From contig CM068383.1 in NCBI GenBank assembly GCA_034770075.1, forward strand, positions 37,343,222 through 37,407,221: DNA of 64,000 nucleotides, written 5' to 3'. This document shows positions 10,820-23,744 of this stretch, in pieces. The position numbers and the translations under genes are program-made. The notes beneath the pieces are model-generated. The model saw only the letters and a list, made by a program, of their open reading frames with translations, was not told the DNA's origin and ran no database searches. The stretch is from Aralia elata. Its lineage: Eukaryota > Streptophyta > Magnoliopsida > Apiales > Araliaceae. Every line of letters begins with the position of its first letter. Positions within the stretch are counted from its first letter, which is position 1.

Positions 10820-12239
10820 AAATATCTAAAATTCTTTTTTAATCTCATTTTCATCTCTCTCTTTCTCTCTCCTCTGTCGATCAAATTTCTTCTCTCTCTC
10901 AACTCTCACAAACCCTAACCTCTCTCTCGGTTAGATCCATATTATACACTCTGTTCTTGCAAAATTTAAACCGATCAATCGAATCTATAGCATCGATTTC
11001 ATACTTCCACCAATTAATTTCCCCAAAATCTAACTTCTTAAAATTTTACCTAAAAACCCTAGGAATTTCTCAAGCCAAATCATTCGTTCTAGTTTGATTT
11101 TGGAAAATTCACCTTAATTAATCGACTCTACATCTCTGCAATCTCAACTTCTGCAATTTTTTTTATATACAGATTTTTATAAAATCTATATATGCAATAT
11201 ATGCTGATATTTATCCAAGAAGCACTTTGCAAATGCTCAATGAAATATGATACTAAAATGGTTGTGCATAAATTGCTACTATGGGTATATAAAACTCTGC
11301 TCAGGTACATTTTTTTACTGTAAACCCTTCTTGTTAAATATCTATCTCATCTTTTCTCTGCATATTGCTATTAATTGTTGGGTTTGACTACTGATGGTCA
11401 AGAACTCTACGTGATTTTTTTCCCTATGTGATAGAACTGAAATTTTTTTTTTTTAAAAAAAGGGGATTTTCTGCCTCATATTTTCTATGCATGTATCGAG
11501 ACTGGATACAATTTTTATCTGTTTATTTTGATGGGTATTTCTTATATGACGAATAACCTAAACCCTCCTATGCCTGAAATTTAAATATACTCTTAACTGT
11601 TGAGCAAGGATTTGTTTTAACACACTCTGTCATTGCTTCTGAGTTGGGTTGTAATATTTATGTTTCTACAGCTATGATGGTTTTAAATAGTCTGACGTTT
11701 TTTTTTTGATATTGTCATAAGTATTTGATAGTCCATATCTGTCGATATTTGATATTACCTTCTAGTCGTGTAGGCTATTTACTTTCTCTTACTAGACATG
11801 CTCAAACTTCTTCTCCATGTTTTCCAAAACCTGTTTTTTTAAAACAAAAAAAAAATCTTTTTGGTCAATGTTTTTCTCTTGTTTTTCAAACCTTCTCACC
11901 CTTGACTTTTATTTAAACAAAAGACCCTCTAAATGCATTTAATAGAAGGGACGGTATTGCAGCTACGAATTGTTATTGAGTACTATCTACTGTAATCATA
12001 AATTTTTGCCTACTCTTGCTATGTCTGAGTTCATTACAAATCCAACTATCCTCATTTAATGAGCATATTACGTGTTCTGTCATCTTACTTGACTGTGAAA
12101 TTATGCTTCAACTGGTAGTACCAAGTCATACATATCTTCTATAAAAGGAACTTGCCCAAACTAACTGTCTATATTCCCTCACTTCATCTATCTGTGCACT
12201 TTGTACCTTCTATCTTTCTGCATCTATTGTACTGTCAAC
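10820..12239 (+). promoter_or_regulatory. Possible internal promoter and leader of the additional Copia ORF
   Basis: About 10838-10935 is a CTCTCTCTTTCTCTCTCC-rich stretch of the kind found in plant 5' leaders and includes AACCCTAACC at 10912-10921. The following AT-rich 1.3 kb has no coding potential up to the ATG at 12240 and could be leader plus intron. In large Copia elements the gene after pol cannot be reached by normal translation of genomic RNA and needs splicing or its own promoter. This reading is inference only; no TATA box or splice pair is proven. Confidence 0.3.
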
Positions 12240-13406
12240 ATGAACCCAATTTTTTCTTCTAAACGAAAGAAACTTGCATTTCATTCTGAGTTGCATCCTG
12301 ATGCCTATGCACCTATGTTATGTACTACTGCTGCTAAAGTTAAATATAAGCACATGAGACATAGTCTCCCCCTGGTGTGGTACATCTTTTAATAGCTTTC
12401 TTGAGATACTGGAAAAACTAACAAATATAGGATGGGAGTGTCTTGTAACTTTCCAAGATAAACAAATTTACCCAAGTCTTATTGCTGAGTTTTATGCTCA
12501 CATAACCTTTGTCAAAGATTCATCTGATTTTTTAACTTCAATTAAAACTTGCATACAAGGTCAAGACTATGTCCTTGATGAACTGCTCATCCTCCACGCA
12601 TTGCATCTCAAAAACTGCATGCTAGATTTTCCAAAAATCAATGAATACACTTATCCTATAGGAATTTCTACAAGAGATTGCATCACTTTTAAACATAATT
12701 TAGCTATTGTTACTGATCAACTTGTGCCTGCACACTTGTTTGACTTCCCATGCAAAGTTGGTATTGATTTTTAACTACTCCATGTCAATTTCTGGGAAAA
12801 ATCTTTCGCCACAACTTCATGCTTGTAAGAACTGACAAACTGATGCATCCTTTTGACTTAGAACTTATGAAATGTGTTTTAACTGAGTGCATGCCATACA
12901 GTCTTCCATATTTTTTGTTGACTTCTTTTGAATTCTGCTATCATAACAACTATCTGGGTTATGGTCTTCTCCTGACATCTATTTTTAAACATATTGGGAT
13001 TGATGTTCTTAATCATAAGACCCAACTTGTGCAAAATAGTAACATTGTGTCGCACCTAAATCTCCCTCCACTACCTCTCATAATCTTCAAACCAAATGAT
13101 ACTGAGCCTATTGAATCCCACTTGAATCTGCTTTCTCAAATTGATGCTTTAAATATCATGAACCAGCTGTCGTTGCAAAATCACAGTGCTATGTTGAATC
13201 AAATAGAAGCTTTACAGTTGTCTGTGCATCATCTTCGGGATATGTTGTATGTACTGATGGAACATCAAAAGGTCGCAATTCCTCCTTACCACTTCACGGC
13301 TAGCAAAAGCTCAGCTAAGTTTGATCAAACTGATCAAACCCATCCGGATATTCCCCTTCCATCCCACGGCTTACATTTCTCTCTTATCTCCTTGGAAGAA
13401 TTCTAA
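12240..13406 (+). pseudogene. Additional ORF in the env position of the Copia element (plant transposon protein domain-like)
   Basis: Begins with MNPIFSSKRKKLAFH at 12240. The frame breaks near 12390 (TAATAG) and resumes with segments such as WECLVTFQDK, YPSLIAEFYAHITF and LHALHLKNCM, then stops near 12771. After a further shift it continues as 12819-13406 (LLTSFEFCYHNNYLGYGLLLTSIFKHIGID and a Gln/Leu/His-rich C-terminal helix). The order WExL, YxxLIxEFYA, then a hydrophobic helical domain resembles the 'putative plant transposon protein' domain of plant retrotransposons. I see no signal peptide and no convincing membrane anchor, so the label 'envelope' is not supported. Function unknown; at least two disruptions. 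Confidence 0.55.
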
Positions 13407-13845
13407 CTATTTGGGAGAAATGTACCTATATATATATATTTAAGTACTTACTAACTATTTGGGATGACTGTACCTAAATATTAAACTAACTATTACTACT
13501 ATTAACAGATCTTATCTCTTCTGACATTATCTCTTCTGCAGGTTCTGAAAAGAATATTTCTACTACTAACCTTTTTGCAGGTTTTGCAGTCACTTTTACC
13601 CCCTCTTTTAATAATGACAAAGGGGGAGAAGAAAATATATTATTATATGTTTAAAATGTATTTCCTATATTATTATATGTTGAATATGTATCAGGTTAAA
13701 TATTAACTGCACAGGTACACAAGCTATGTGATAGGTTTTTCAAATATTTAAAAAGTTTTGAAAACTGATTCATAATTCAAGGGGGAGCTTTCATATATTA
13801 AGGGGGAGTCTTAATAGAAAATATTTTTTACTTATTGTCATCATC

Positions 13846-13859
13846 AAAAAGGGGGAGAT
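13846..13859 (+). other. Polypurine tract of the Copia element
   Basis: AAAAAGGGGGAGAT lies immediately before the 3' LTR and would prime plus-strand DNA. Near-copies of its core (AGGGGGAG) occur upstream at about 13620, 13780 and 13800. Confidence 0.75.
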
Positions 13860-14154
13860 TGATAGGTCTCCAAATCTGATAGCTTTATTTTGATGATAAC
13901 ACATTAAGTTAAAAAGGTCAAATAAAGTAGAATCCTCTCCATAGGAATATAATATTATATTATTTTCTTCTATACATCTATATTAACTAAAATATTTTTC
14001 ATCCTTGATTGAATTTAATGTATGACCTTGATAAACTAATATCAAGTGTTTAATAAAATTAATTCATATAGTAACATTTCCTAAGGCAAGGAGATTCCTA
14101 TTTCTTTTTTTAAAATGATTTTTCTAAAATCTTTTATGGGTAAAAAAGAAAAAT

Positions 14155-14203
<49 letters not shown>

Positions 14204-14694
14204 GTGTGTGCATGCATGTGTTGTGCTTAAATGGACTTAACTAAAGTGCATGTGTGTGTGCTGTGTTGTGGAATTGTGTGTGGGCATGTGCATGCTTACC
14301 AAAAGGAAAGTAAAGGTTTTAAAACCTTTACCTGTTAACCACTGACATGCAAATGAAAAGTTGTAAACATTTTTTTGGCTTGCCCAATCCGTGTGATTAA
14401 ATTTGATCCGAACCATTTATTTTCTATCAAACGAATCTGGACCATTAAATTCAAAATCAGAATTTCAAATTACCTTTTTGCCCCAACTTCTAAAAATCTA
14501 TAAATAGGAAGTTTTTCTTCATTTCCAATTTGCCAATTTACAAAGCAAAAGAAAAGCTCTCACTCTCCTTACCTACATTTATCTATAGAAGCTTTCACTA
14601 TTTCTTCTAACAAAGTTCTAGCATTCTGAAGAAGAAAAGATTGGTCAAAGTATTTGAGATTATTAAGCTGTCTTATTTGCTTTATCTCATACTT

Positions 14695-14737
<43 letters not shown>

Positions 14738-15523
14738 AATTCAAATTGTTATACACATTTAAATATATATCTATAATTCATCTATTCTAATCAATTAAAA
14801 GATCAATTTTAGATACCGATATTTGAGGGTATTCCTTAAACAAGAATATCATTCAAACGGTGTTTGAAGTTCTAAGTGATCGTTTATTGATATTACTTAT
14901 TTATATAAATATTGTAAAGTAGATCAACAATTAAATACTGAAACAATTCGGAAATCTATCCGACCGGTATTTAAAATCGAGTGATCTATCAAAAATATTT
15001 ATATAAGTATCAATTGTGAAAACTTAAATTCGGTCAGTTTTAGATACCGATATTTGAAAATATTTCTTTTAACAAAGAATATTATTCAAACGGTGTTTGA
15101 AGTTCTAAGTGGTCTTATTTAATATTCACATAATAGATAAAATATATTATCATATATATTTTGAGTAGAACGAATTTATTTGATATATCAAGTATTGCTT
15201 AACTAATTTATTTATTATACTTGATATCTGTCATTACAAGTATTTGATCTTATATTCATATTTATATAATACTTGTTGCATTGATTAAACTGTTATATCT
15301 GTTTAAATCCATAGAAACACATTCTTTATTATAAAGAATATATATTTCTTTATAAACTAGCATTAACATTATATATCTGCTTACACAGAAGCACATTCCA
15401 CAAATATATAAAAGTCATTGTACTCTTATATAATTACTTGATCTTTAATTGTATCTGCTTATTCAAGAAGCATATTTCTGTCAAACTCATTTGTAAAAGA
15501 AAAAGGGTAGAGTTAGTTTATTT
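13860..15523 (+). repeat. 3' LTR of the Copia element, part before the CACTA insertion
   Basis: Matches the 5' LTR from its first base, with scattered substitutions and longer TA microsatellites (about 14158-14200 and 14696-14734). It breaks at GAGTTAGTTTATTT, where the CACTA element is inserted. Confidence 0.9.
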
Positions 15524-15540
15524 CACTACAAGAAAATGGT

Positions 15541-15850
15541 CCAACAGCGACCAAGGTTATCTGCGACCGACCATTTCGGTCGCTAATACTCGTAACAACG
15601 ACCGCAATTAGCGACCGCAAATCAATCTAGTCGCTGCTGAGTTTAGCGACCGCAATCGGTCGCTGATAGTGTCACGTGCGGTCGCTGAAAGATTTTCCCC
15701 CCAAAAATTTGGCGCAGAAATGAGGCGGGAAGCATTACTGCGACTGAATATTAATAGCGACCGCAAATCGGTCGCTATTGCTGCCACATAGATAAAAATT
15801 AGCGACCGCACGCGGTCGCAGAAGTCGGTCGCTGATCCTATTAAATCTAT
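15541..15850. repeat. Left subterminal repeat array of the CACTA element
   Basis: Many copies in both orientations of a core GCGACCG / CGGTCGC, often as imperfect palindromes of the form AGCGACCGCAA-TCGGTCGCT. In En/Spm such subterminal motifs are bound by the element-encoded DNA-binding protein. The right end has the same motifs (23420-23730). Confidence 0.85.
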
Positions 15851-16204
15851 CAGCAACCAGACAGTCGGCCATAAACGAAACAGAAGAAGAAAGAAAAGAG
15901 AAGACGGAAAAGAGAGAGAAGAGAAAAGAGAGGGAGAAGAGAGAGGAGATCAGGAGTGGCCCCACGCCGACCCGACCCATCAGGAGTGGCCCCACGCCGT
16001 CCCACCACGCCGGCTGACCCATCCCACTGTGCCCACGCCGCCCCATCATATTCAGGTATGAATTTCAGATGCATGTGTACAATCTAAATCAGATTTATAA
16101 TCTTTTTTCTTGAATAAACAGATATAATCTTATTATAGGGTAGTTTCTTTGAATTTTTCTTGGCTGGGTTGGTTTTGAATCATGATTACAAGTAATCCTG
16201 TTTC

Positions 16205-16485
16205 GAATTAGATTTATGCGAATGCTATGACTTGGTTAGATTTATGCGAATTAGATTTATGCGAATGCTATGGCTTTGAGTACGGATTAAATCCTAAATG
16301 AAATATGAACTAGATTTATGCGAATTAGATTTATGCGAATGCTATGGCTTGGTTAGATTTATGGGAATTAGATTTATTCATTTTTCTTGGCTGGGTTAGA
16401 TTTATGCGAATTAGATTTATGCGAATCAGATTTATGCGAATGCTATGGCTTTGAGTACGGATTAAATCCTAAATGAAATATGAAC
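16205..16485. repeat. Short tandem repeats in the CACTA leader
   Basis: The unit TTAGATTTATGCGAAT recurs many times, interleaved with GCTATGGCTT and a longer block GAGTACGGATTAAATCCTAA present twice (about 16278 and 16456). No coding signal from 15850 to 17756 except ordinary noise. The minus-strand GC-rich segment at 15850-16060 is also found in the solo CACTA end at 44403-44600. Confidence 0.75.
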
Positions 16486-17756
16486 AAATTCTGATGATGA
16501 AAAATATCCTCTGTTCTTATTCTGCATTTTGTTTTTTAAATAATAATGTTTTGCTTTTCATTTGTTTTTTGTTTTTTGTTTTTGTTACCCTTAGTAATTA
16601 ATGAATATGTAGTTTAAAAAATGCATTTATAATATTTACAAATTTTATAAATAGGACTCTAATGTGAAATGGAAGGAATATTTAGTTTGTTTAAGTCTTA
16701 AGGTTTTAGACTAACTTTCTCTGTGAGAATGAAAACTATAAATCTTTATATCTCATCATCTAATGAAACAAATATGAAGTTAACTTTTATATTTAACTTT
16801 CAATTACTATCACAAATATAAAGTTATAAACAAGAAAGAATAATCAACTCTACTTGAGTTCCCTCCTTTATAACAAAGTTATTAAATTATTTAAACCCCA
16901 TTTAATAATAATTCTTGAATTTAAATTAGGATCAGCTTTAATTGCTACTTAGGATTGGAAACTTCAAAATTCTGATTCTAATTATATTTGAATTCATAAA
17001 AAAAATGTATAAAAATTGTAACCATTCCACCAAAAGAGTACCATTTTTCAAAAAAAAATTAGTTCCACAAAAGAGTCCTCTTTTTATTGATTATAGCTTA
17101 AAATGACATAATATCCTAAAGTTTGGATCATAATTTGATTATTATACCATATTACAAAGCTAAAACAGTTTATTTTTAGGGATATATGCGAAACAAAAAT
17201 TTATTAAATATATATCTTTAGTGGTCACAAATTTTGCAAATGTGACCGAAATGACAGGGTATAGAAGACATGAATCATTTCAATTAACATTTTGTATATG
17301 CCTATTGGGTTGTGTCTTGGGTGCCTACAAATGGCCATATATGCATGCCCTCGTGCATGTGGATAGTCCATATTATAGGGGAGACTCTGGAGAAATTTTT
17401 TTGTTGGTCGGATAACTGAATAGAGGCGTATATTGATGTAGACTTGTCCAAATGCATATGCAAACCATGCATGATGCTATGATTAATATTCCACCCCTAG
17501 CAATCTATTATCTTTAGGATGGTGCATGTGTCAGTTAAAATATGTAGGATGACATAGGACCATACTAACGAATAATTTAAGATGCACAACAATATATCAT
17601 TTTGGCTAGTCGATCTCATACTGTGTACAATCTTGTCATATATGTACATATACATCTATATGTATTTGTAAGCATCATAAATGACATTGGACTGAATTAG
17701 AAATCTCTAACAAGGGGAATACAATAATTCTTGTCTGCAGTAGGTACCGTGGTTTC

Positions 17757-20700
17757 ATGGACCTCAATGCAGACCGTAGTTGGATGAGACGACGAAAGTC
17801 AAGTGCCCAGATTGGTGCTACAGCTGAATTTAGAACTGGTTGCAAGGTGTTTCTCGATTATGCGTATAGTCACCCAGAATGTTTGAATGGTCAGAACAAG
17901 ATAAGATGCCCTTGTTTGAAGTGTAAGAATGTAAATTATATGGACAGAGACATGGTAAACTATCATTTACTTGTTTCTGGGTTCATGAAAAATTACGAAG
18001 AATGCTGGTGGGCACATGGGCAGAGGAGAGATAGTGTCAGCGCACACGTACATAATCCAGACAGCGGTACCCATCGTATGAATGACATGGTTCATGATAT
18101 TGCAGGGCCGGATTTTGATTGGGAATAAGGCAGAGAGCAACCTATGAATTCTGATGCCAAAGCGTTTTTTAAGTTGTTAGACGAGGGTAGCGAACCATTG
18201 TGGCATGGTTGCACCAAGCACACTACATTGTCTGCAGTGGCGACATTACTGAACATTAAGGCTGATCATAACATGAGCCACGAGTGTTTTGAGTCGCTCT
18301 TGAAGGCCATTAAGAGTATGTTGCCTGAGGGTGAAAAAATGCCCGAGAACTACTACTATTGTAAGAAAATGGTGAAAAAGTTGGGTCTTGGATACCAAAA
18401 GATCGATGCATGTCCGAACGATTGCATGTTGTTTTTTAAGGAAAATGAACAGAAGACAAGGTGCACGTTTTGTAGTCATGATCGGTTCAAGCCTAATAAA
18501 GAGTGTCTGACTACGAAAAAGACAAATATACCTTATAAGATTTTAAGGTATTTTCCAATTATACATCGGCTCAAACGATTGTACATGTCTTCAAGGACAG
18601 CTGAGTATATGAATTGGCATGCGAAATCTCCAGCTAAAGATGGAGAACTTAGCCATCCCGCAGACGGACAGGCTTGGAAAGATTTCAACTTAGCACATCC
18701 TGGGTTTGCATTAGAACCTAGAAATGTGAGGCTTGGACTGTCCACTGATGGTTTCAACCCTTTCGGCCACTCAGCTGTTCCGTACTCCTGTTGGCCTGTG
18801 ATTGTTACTCCATACAACTTGCCTCCTTGGATGTGCATGAAACAACCATACTTATTTCTTTCACTCGTGATTCCTGGTCCGAAGAGTCCGGGAAAGAACC
18901 TAGATGTTTACTTGAGACCTCTTATAGACGAGTTGAAGGTATTGTGGGAGGATGGCGTACAGACTTGGGATGTTTCCACAAAACAAATTTCAACCTTAGG
19001 GCAGTGGTTATGTGGACTATAAGTGACTTCCCTGCTTATGGTATGTTAGCTAGATGGAGTACACACGGGATGTTGGCTTATCCATATTGTATAGAGCACA
19101 CAAAGTCTTTCAATCTATCAAAAGGTCGAAAGCCTTGCTGGTTTGACTGTCATCGTCGTTTCTTGCCGGTAAATCACCCGTTTCGAAGAAATAGAGAACA
19201 CTTCAGGAAAGGGAAAGTGGAAAATGATATGCCTGCACCGCGATTGTCGGGGATGGAGATGCGTGACCGAGTGACGAGATTGCCGGATATCCCATTCGGT
19301 AAAATTGTTGCCTCAAACATAATCAATGGGTTTGGCGAGTCGCATAATTGGGTTTGAAGAAGCATCTTTTGGGAATTGCCTTATTGGTCTACAAATTTGA
19401 TTCGTCATAATCTAGATGTGATGCATATTGAGAAGAATGTCTTCGACAATGTGTTTAACACCGTAATGGGTGTTATAGGCAAGACGAAGGATAATGATAA
19501 GGCACGGTTGGACATAAAAGATATTTGTAAGCATCCTGGATTAGAACTTTATGAATCTTCTAATGGTAAGATGGTCAAACCGCATGCAAGGTACACATTG
19601 ACCAAAAAACAGGTTGAAGATGTGTGCACATGGATTAAGTCTCTGAAACTACCAAACGGATATGCGTCAAACATTGCAAGGTGTGTTACAGGTGGGAAAT
19701 TGCAAGGGATGAAGAGTCATGATTGTCATGTGTTCATGGAGAGACTCATGCCTATAGCATTTCGGGACTTGCTTGATAAACCAATATGGGATGCTTTGAC
19801 TGATCTTAGTCGTTTCTTTAGAGACATATGTTCAAAAACGATAAATGAAAAGGACATGTCTGTACTTGAGCAGAACATTATTGAGATCACGTGTAAGCTT
19901 GAAAAAATATTTCCACCTGGTTTTTTTGACTCCGTGGAGCATTTGCAAATCCATCTACCCTATGAAGCTCGTGTTGGTGGTCCAGTTCAATATAGATGGA
20001 TGTACCCTTTCGAGAGGGTGATGGGAAACCTTAAGAGGAAGGTGAAGAATAGAGCTTACGTCGAGGGGTCGATATGTGAGGCTTACAGTTTCGATGAGAT
20101 ATCAACTTTTGTCTCCGACTATTTTCCCGACGAAGTCTTGACGAAGGCCAATCGAGTCTCGAGACATGATGATGGGGGCAATGTTGAACTAAATGGTCGA
20201 GTGTCTGTATTTGGTCCACCGGGTCGCGCTTATGGAAAAGGGAAGCGCATATTCCTCCCTGAGCAAGAATTACATGCTGCACATACTTACATTCTTCTCA
20301 ACTGCGAGGAGATTGATGAATATGTGAGGTATTCCAGTAAAATTCATATTTACTTAACCTAAATCTTATCCTTCAACCTCATATTAATATATGATAATGT
20401 TTATAATGTTTTATAGATCGTACGATGATGAGTTAAAAGCAAAGCAGCCGAACATCACTGATAAAGATATTCAAGTTAATCGTGATAAAACATTTGCACT
20501 TTGGTTTAAAAAACAAGGTAAGTTAAGTTAATTAAGCACGACATATGTTGTATTTATTTATGAATTCAAATAAATATATGTTCATTTGTGTAGGCTCTTA
20601 AGGAGGGAACGATTCCTCCAAATGTACAAGTCCTAGCTATTGGCCTAGACAGGGACCAAGTTAGCCGCAATGGTTACAAAATAAATGGCTGTGAATTTCA

Positions 20701-21350
20701 TACAAAGACATATGCTCGCGGTAAAAGAACAACAAACACTGGAGTGTGTGTTCGAGGAGATTGTTACAATGAGCTTGGTCGTGCCTTTTATGGTGAATTG
20801 GAAGAAATCATCGAGTTGTCATACAAGGGTACTTATGGGGGTGATATTAAACTTGTTCAAGTGTCGCTGGTTTGATTCAGAAAAAGGGATACGTGTCGAT
20901 CGACATGGGATTGTCGATATTGACGTCCATAGGTCCACGTACGTCAACGCACCATTTGTGTTACCAACTCAAACAGTACAAGTGTACTACACTCCTAGTC
21001 CTGTTAAGAAAAGGGATAGACCGCCTGCAGATTGGCAAGTTGTAATCCATACTCCCGCACGCAGTCGTACCCAACTAGTCGACGGGGAGTTATACCAAGA
21101 GGAGATGATTCATAGACCTGAGGTGATAACTATGGAAGACAACAATGAATTAATCCAGTTAGAGGGTGGGGATGAACCAGATGAATTCGACCCCGAGTCA
21201 ATACTTGTGCCAGATCACAGTGATAATGAGGAGGAAGAGTTTTTGACTGACACTGACACTGACACTGACACTGAATCTGAAGAAGATGATGGTTATGAAA
21301 CTCCAATACGTAACCAAAATGATTCTGACTCAGACAACGATTTTAATTAA
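17757..21350 (+). pseudogene. TNP2-type CACTA transposase, disrupted
   Basis: Opens with the transposase-associated zinc domain (DRSWM at the start, CPCLKCKN at about 17908-17931). In-frame TAA at 18126. The TNP2 core follows (LWHGCTKHTTLSAV, LGLSTDGFNPFG near 18730, PGPKSPGKNLDVYLRPLIDEL near 18870), then a frameshift near 18990-19010 into MWTISDFPAYGM and STHGMLAYPYC. One TGA at 19355 interrupts the next frame. The DUF4218 region runs through about 19690-20120 (HDCHVFMERLMP, LPYEARVGGPVQYRWMYPFER). Two introns look intact (donor after 20333, acceptor before 20417; donor at 20518, acceptor before 20594). The DUF4216 region follows, broken by a frameshift near 20855 before KCRWFDSEKGIRVD, and an acidic Asp/Glu/Thr tail with DTDTDTDT ends at 21350. 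Family role: binds and cuts the element ends. Confidence 0.88.
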
Positions 21351-21516
21351 AATGTATGTTTAGGTTGACTTGTAAAATTAATATATACATTAATTTATGT
21401 AGCTTTTATTTATAGTTGTCGTAGTTAACTATTTCATAAAATTTCATGTCATTTTAATTGTATATGTAAATCATATAACTCATTCATAATATCATCCTAT
21501 AATTTTTTGTTTGCAG

Positions 21517-22976
21517 ATGTCTTCTGAGCCAGCGCAGCGAAAGCGCGGCTTGGGTCGGGGCCCTAATCATGTGCCGAAGGCCCCGACTAATCCGGATGAC
21601 CGGATTCTCATTCAGATTCGCCCTCCACCTGACAGCACGTACGTTTAACATCATTTCTTTTAATTTTTATATTTCCATTGTTCTACATCTATATATGTAT
21701 TTAATTGTCGTTAATATTAAAATAAATTTATTGTAGTGATTTTCAAGACAGTAAGATTGTGAAGTGCATTTCATAATTATGCTTACAGAACTGGCCTACG
21801 CCAGTGATTACGTGGGCGAGCACACCTATCGCCCACAAGGATGCAGTTTGGGCTGAATTTCAGGTATTTCTTTTTTAATTTAACTCAGATAATATAGTTA
21901 ATGAAATAAAATTATTTAGCGTTGTTGTTACCAACTTATTTAGCGTTGTTGTTAGTTAATGGTATACTTATCGTGTTAATATTATTGTTGTTTTATGTGC
22001 AGAGGAGATATAGATGGGACGATGCGAGTGCATCAGTTATTCAGACGTTGTTCTGGCAGAAGTGTGCCGCCAGAACCAAAGATTAATTTGAATAAGGAAC
22101 GTCAGAAAGCCCTGCACAATGCTGAGATCGACCATCCGGGTGAGGGTGAACAGTATATGCACGAGCACAGCCCTTGGTGGTGCGCACAGGACACATGGGT
22201 TGCGATGTTGTGATCAATGGAGGGCTGAGAGTTGGGTCAAGAGACGCAAAAACTGCCGCCGCAAACAGAGCCTCAGGTGCACCTGAAGGCGACAAGGCGA
22301 AAGGGACATACAAGGGCGGCAGTATATCACAGTTGCAGCATATTACTGCCAGGGTAAGTATGACTATGAAGGTTGTTTATATTCAATGTTTGTAGAATTA
22401 TTATATGTTTACCAAGTTTAATATGAGAACTTGTTTTGTAGGAGGCTCAGTCTCAGGGTCAGCCTATCAATTGGCTGGATGTGTACGTGGCCACCCGCGA
22501 TGGTCTGCCTGAGGCTGTCCAGATAGCGGTAATAAGTGTTTTAGAACATTGATATGTTGTATATATAATTTTTACGACCTTTTGCTACCATTTTATATTT
22601 GTTTTTAACTATTTAATTGTTAACCTGCTGACAGGACACGTATAAGAGCTTAATGAACGAGCGTTATCCTGAGGGCACTCCGCATCCGCCGATTGATCAA
22701 GAATTGTGGGAGAGGGCGTCAGTCGTTAAGAAGAACTACGTCAAAGGCCAAGGACAACGACGACGCCCGACCATCAGTGGCACAGGCAGCTCTGCTACCC
22801 AGTCTACACAGTCTTCAGGTAGTCCAGCCTACCATACCCCTGCTGACTGCGTGAGAGCGATTTGTCGAGATCGTGATCTTCTTCGTATACTGGGCGGGCA
22901 TCTGCAGTCTCTGAGTCCTGATGAGTTAGCGGATGCAAGTGGCGTGGGCAGCAGCACAGCATCAAGATGGCGATGA
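21517..22976 (+). pseudogene. Second CACTA gene, Transposase_24 (Ptta/En/Spm)-like, disrupted
   Basis: ATG 21517 opens a basic N-terminus (SSEPAQRKRGLGRGP). Further exons with plausible splice sites carry WASTPIAHKDAVWAEFQ (about 21806-21863), RRYRWDDASASVIQ and FWQKCAARTKD, then NKERQKALHNAEIDHPGEGE in another frame, the DQWRAESWVKRR segment (about 22215), YKGGSISQLQH, PINWLDVYVATRDGLPEA, and a last exon from about 22636 to 22976 (YPEGTPHPPIDQELWERAS, then a Ser/Thr/Gln-rich C-terminus). This order is typical of the plant transposase family in CACTA elements. Stops and shifts near 22085, 22210 and 22260 break the frame. Probable role: DNA-binding partner of the transposase. Confidence 0.72.
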
Positions 22977-23411
22977 GGTATACCAGTTTTTAGCTTGCTT
23001 TCACTTTGCTTTGCATAAGTAATACCTGTTTCAACACATGTAACATGTTGTATTCTTTTGTTAATTACAGGATCCTACTAACTTGGGCGATGATGCATGA
23101 TCGAGGACCTAGGCTTGTTTTCTACATATTTAAAGTTTTATGCTCTTAAATTCATTCTTTGGGACTATTGTATGATACTTGAAGATGACATTTGTATATA
23201 TTTCTTTAGTTCATATTGCTTTATTAATGTTTATAGTGTTGATGTATGGCATTGTGGATGGACGGATGTTTATATATATTGTTGTGCATGCATATGCTGG
23301 GATATAAATCATGGATGGATGTTTATATATACTGTTGTGTGTTGGGATATAAAACAGGTACAGTTTTTTTGGGAAATCCATAAAATACTGCAAAAAAAAA
23401 TTTTTAAAAAT

Positions 23412-23735
23412 TAAACATCAGCGACCGCATGCGGTCGCTAATACATTTGTGCGGTCGCTGATATAAAGCCATTATTAGCGACCGATGCGGTCGCTAATAC
23501 CGGTCGCTGCCACGTGTGCCACGTCACTCATGAGGACTGACTCAGGATGACTCAGCTTAGCGACGGCGACGGTCGCTATTGACGGTCGCAGATATGTCGG
23601 TCGCTGATAGTGGTCGCTGATGTGCACATCAGCGACTAGATTATCTGCGACACTTATCAGCGACCGGTATCGGTCGCTGATAGTTATCTGCGACCGATAC
23701 CGGTCGCTGATAGGCGGTCGCTGATAAGCTTTTTT
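23412..23735. repeat. Right subterminal repeat array of the CACTA element
   Basis: A dense array of GCGACCG/CGGTCGC motifs, many as TATCAGCGACCGGTATCGGT-like palindromes, ending 10 bases before the terminal inverted repeat. It mirrors the left array. Confidence 0.85.
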
Positions 23736-23744
23736 GTTGTAGTG

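Larger units (their letters stand above)
15524..23744 (+). mobile_element. Complete CACTA (En/Spm-like) DNA transposon, 8.2 kb
   Basis: Starts CACTACAAGAAAATGG and ends TTTTTTTGTTGTAGTG, inverted ends typical of CACTA. TTT lies on both sides (15521-15523 and 23745-23747). The uninterrupted 5' LTR (AGTTTATTTTATGTACTTG) is the empty site and proves a 3-bp duplication. Subterminal arrays of GCGACCG/CGGTCGC motifs lie at both ends. Inside are a TNP2-type transposase gene (17757-21350) and a second gene with a plant Transposase_24-like region (21517-22976), both in plus orientation as in known two-gene CACTA elements. Both genes are broken, so the copy depends on helpers. Confidence 0.93.

Noticed and set aside
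15735..16074. Overlapping minus-strand ORFs at the left end of the CACTA
   Set aside because: They overlie GC/CT-rich sequence and subterminal repeats; the homologous solo end at 44403-44610 has a different, unrelated-looking reading frame, so no conservation of a protein.
18246..20282. Minus-strand ORFs opposite the CACTA transposase
   Set aside because: Shadows of a strong plus-strand coding region with recognised domains.
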